15,619 nt of DNA from the NCBI GenBank assembly GCA_016297325.1, contig JAEDGW010000064.1, positions 1 to 15,619 of the forward strand. The letters are read 5' to 3'. A program made the position numbers and the translations under genes. The stretch comes from Coprococcus sp. (lineage in GTDB: Bacteria; Bacillota; Clostridia; Lachnospirales; Lachnospiraceae). The notes under the pieces were generated by a model that saw only the letters and a program-made list of their open reading frames with translations, did no database searches and was not told the origin of the DNA. This document shows positions 13,633 to 15,619 of the stretch, in pieces. Numbering within the stretch: position 1 is the stretch's first letter; every line of letters begins with the position of its first letter.

Positions 13633-14727
13633 ATGAATGATTTGAACAAAGAAGATATAGAGATAAAATGGAAGATGCTCATATGGCGCATGATGGTGGT
13701 CATATGCAGCATAACATTCGTCATATCGTGGATATTATTTGGAAGCTACAGAATTGAGAAGTTGAGCTCCGGGCTCTACATATTGAAGTACATAGTTCTT
13801 CCGGCTGTTGTACAGGCTGTGGCGCTGGTGGTTGGATATTATTTCATAAAGTCCGGAACGAAGGATGAGAAGAAACAGAGTTATATTGTGACGGCTATGA
13901 TGTTTGTGTCATTTGGAATCATAGCGTTTATATATTATTCCATATCTCCGCTTATCCTCATACCGTGTGTTACGATAGTTGCTACGGCTCTGTTTGCGGA
14001 TCAGGGACTGACAATATGGTCGGGAGTGGCAGTGCTCGTGCTCATGACGATAAATATTATCAGATATAGACTGAGTGTTGGGACGGATCAGTTTCAGTTG
14101 GGCTGGTTTGGATCACTCAGTGTAAGTATTGTATTTGTAGTTCTTATGATAGCAGTGGTAGTTGTTATCAACAAGCATACGAAGGCACTTATGAACTCCA
14201 TAGCGGGAAGCTACAACAGACAGGTAACTCTTATGAGTGAGCTGATGATAGACCCTATGACAGGCCTTTACAACAGACGTTCATTTGAGGAAAGTCTTGA
14301 CAAAGAGATTGAGAATGTTGAAGAGACAGGAGCAAAGTCTTATGTCACCATATTTGATATAGACCACTTCAAAGAGGTGAATGATACATATGGACACAGC
14401 AATGGAGATATAGTTATCAAGGCACTCTGCAAGATGATGAAAGAGAAGTCCAAGGATATGGGACTTGCATTCAGATATGGAGGAGAGGAATTTGTCATTC
14501 TGTTCCATGATACGGAGTTATCCAAGGTTATGAATGTAGTGGAGGACATCAGAACAGAATTCAGATGTTACTATTTCCACTTTATGAACAAGGATGGCAT
14601 AACATGCAGCTGTGGTGTTGCAGAATACGTCATGGGTGAGAGCTCAAAGGCGTGGTTTAACAGAGCAGATTCGGCGCTGTACAAGGCCAAGGAAGGCGGA
14701 CGTAACAGAACAGTTATAAGTGAGTAA
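13633..14727 (+). CDS. membrane-bound diguanylate cyclase (GGDEF domain)
   Basis: A 364-residue protein that should make cyclic di-GMP from two GTP. The first ~180 residues hold about six transmembrane helices (near 15-37, 50-72, 82-103, 104-122, 126-143 and 158-179) forming an unclassified sensor module. A short linker leads to a GGDEF domain at about 205-362 with D-P-M-T-G-L-Y-N-R-R, metal-binding F-D-I-D-H-F-K (Asp242), N-D-x-Y-G-H, and an intact active-site G-G-E-E-F at 283-287. No EAL or HD-GYP phosphodiesterase domain is present. The position five residues before GGEEF does not match the RxxD inhibitory site. The start at 13633 is chosen for GGGGGA at 13621-13626; ATGs at 13591 and 13603 lack a ribosome binding site, and TAAAAT at 13595-13600 may even be the -10 box. 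Convergent with the amidase gene. Confidence 0.94.
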   Translation: MNDLNKEDIEIKWKMLIWRMMVVICSITFVISWILFGSYRIEKLSSGLYILKYIVLPAVVQAVALVVGYYFIKSGTKDEKKQSYIVTAMMFVSFGIIAFIYYSISPLILIPCVTIVATALFADQGLTIWSGVAVLVLMTINIIRYRLSVGTDQFQLGWFGSLSVSIVFVVLMIAVVVVINKHTKALMNSIAGSYNRQVTLMSELMIDPMTGLYNRRSFEESLDKEIENVEETGAKSYVTIFDIDHFKEVNDTYGHSNGDIVIKALCKMMKEKSKDMGLAFRYGGEEFVILFHDTELSKVMNVVEDIRTEFRCYYFHFMNKDGITCSCGVAEYVMGESSKAWFNRADSALYKAKEGGRNRTVISE

Positions 14728-14756
14728 TATACAGGATCAGTGTTTAAAACAATATG

Positions 14757-14815
14757 AATAATGCCCTGGCGGCTTTGATATGAGTACATATCGATAGCCG
14801 CCAGGGCATTATTTT
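14757..14815. terminator. long bidirectional terminator between convergent genes
   Basis: An 18-base-pair perfect stem (arms 14757-14774 and 14796-14813, GC core GCCCTGGCGGC) is capped by a second six-pair stem, GATATG/CATATC (14777-14782 and 14787-14792), with an AGTA loop. Short T-runs lie on both exits. It fits termination of both the diguanylate cyclase (+) and the amidase (-) genes. Confidence 0.85.
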
Positions 14816-14871
14816 ATGTGTATATGCAGTATATAAGTGTTCAGCCTATAGGACATATTCCTTTGATATAG

Positions 14872-15612
14872 TTACTGAACATATGTATTCAGCCATTCAA
14901 CCACACCGTTAGATATTGCTTTGGCATAGTTGTCAATGTTCTCGTTGAAGTAGTCCAGATCATCCTGGCTTGTCATGAAGCCCATCTCTATTATCATGCT
15001 TGTCATGTCGGTGTCTCTGATAACAGCGTAATCGTCGTCGCTGTCGCCCTGCGTGCCGATCCTGACACCTCTGTTGTCTGATATGCCAACCTGTTCGAGG
15101 TTGTTCAGTATATCGTCAGCGGCTGCATAGCTTCGCTCTGAACCTGAACTGTGGATCCAGATCTCGATTCCCTTTGTGGTGTTCGGATTTGCGGTTGAGT
15201 TTCGGTGCAGTGATACGAATATGTCGGCCTTGGCTTTATTTGCAATCTTAGATCTGGAGTCAAGCTGTGTATCGCTGTCATCGGATCTGGTCATTATGAC
15301 GGTGACACCGCTCTCCTTAAGTGCATCAGCAACTTTCAGGGCGAGACGGAGATTGTCGTCTTTTTCGTAGCTTCCGTCCAGTCCGACGGCACCCACATCG
15401 CTTCCGCCGTGTCCTGCATCGACGCATACGGTGTATGTGTCATTCGCACGCTTTAACATGACTGTTTTTTCCTTGCGCTGATTTATATGTGCTTTGGCGA
15501 GGAAAAATCCTAGGACCAGAATACATATGACCAGAACTATATTTATCGTTATAAGAAAAGCAACCAGTGATCTCAGCTGCTTCATTGTCATTTTCTTTCG
15601 TCTTTTACTCAT
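14872..15612 (-). CDS. membrane-anchored N-acetylmuramoyl-L-alanine amidase (Amidase_3, CwlD-like)
   Basis: A 246-residue zinc amidase that cleaves the bond between N-acetylmuramic acid and L-alanine in peptidoglycan. A basic N-terminus (MSKRRKK) and one transmembrane helix at about 15-39 anchor it with the catalytic domain outside. The Amidase_3 domain (about 60-243) has all expected residues: zinc ligands His68 in V-D-A-G-H-G-G, Glu83 and His136 in S-L-H-R-N-S, and catalytic Glu209 in I-I-E-M-G-F-M. There is no separate cell-wall-binding repeat. The size and anchor recall CwlD, the amidase that starts muramic-lactam formation in the spore cortex, but a vegetative hydrolase is equally possible. 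The start at 15612 is preceded by AGGA at the window edge, so its promoter is not visible. Confidence 0.93.
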   Translation of the reverse strand: MSKRRKKMTMKQLRSLVAFLITINIVLVICILVLGFFLAKAHINQRKEKTVMLKRANDTYTVCVDAGHGGSDVGAVGLDGSYEKDDNLRLALKVADALKESGVTVIMTRSDDSDTQLDSRSKIANKAKADIFVSLHRNSTANPNTTKGIEIWIHSSGSERSYAAADDILNNLEQVGISDNRGVRIGTQGDSDDDYAVIRDTDMTSMIIEMGFMTSQDDLDYFNENIDNYAKAISNGVVEWLNTYVQ

Positions 15613-15619
15613 ATATCCT

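Overview
The window reads as chromosomal DNA of a Gram-positive anaerobe of the Clostridia, most likely a gut Lachnospiraceae (Coprococcus/Roseburia-like). This is inferred from strong GGAGG-type ribosome binding sites, moderate GC with AGA/ATA/AAG codon preference, a CwlD-like amidase, a small alarmone synthetase, an indolepyruvate:ferredoxin oxidoreductase and the absence of outer-membrane genes. No phage, transposase, CRISPR array or rRNA was seen. No stretch over about 200 bases lacks a gene or RNA.

Layout. 9-1990 (+): three-gene operon of an alpha/beta hydrolase, an overlapping TetR-family regulator and a small polytopic membrane protein, closed by a clear terminator. 2128-3742 (+): a U32-peptidase-like TIM-barrel protein with a cysteine cluster, and an unrecognised 147-residue protein. 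3804-4755 (-): tRNA-Arg(ACG) with its own promoter and terminator, and a RelP/RelQ-type (p)ppGpp synthetase. 4960-5886 (+): a Rossmann-fold protein resembling a SAM methyltransferase. 5943-9317 (+): an ECF sigma factor, a translationally coupled single-pass membrane protein (probable anti-sigma factor), and a YfbK-like von Willebrand A lipoprotein. 9441-10976 (+): a membrane protein whose cytoplasmic N-terminus is 25 in-register Tyr/Gln-rich pentapeptides. 11152-13466 (+): iorA-iorB, with a palindrome in the leader. 13633-14727 (+): a six-TM diguanylate cyclase, convergent with a membrane-anchored N-acetylmuramoyl-L-alanine amidase on the minus strand (14872-15612); a long hairpin separates them.

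The most interesting observation is that the DNA before the sigma gene and before the vWA lipoprotein gene carries the same bipartite motif, ATACCATAAA-N15-CGTATA, with exactly the same spacing. This is what an autoregulated ECF sigma factor with a local target should look like. I infer a self-contained envelope-response module: sigma factor, membrane-spanning regulator, extracytoplasmic vWA lipoprotein. The adjacent Tyr/Gln-repeat membrane protein may be associated, but it lacks the motif. The other genes appear to be independent housekeeping or signalling units (alarmone, cyclic-di-GMP, amino-acid fermentation, cell wall).
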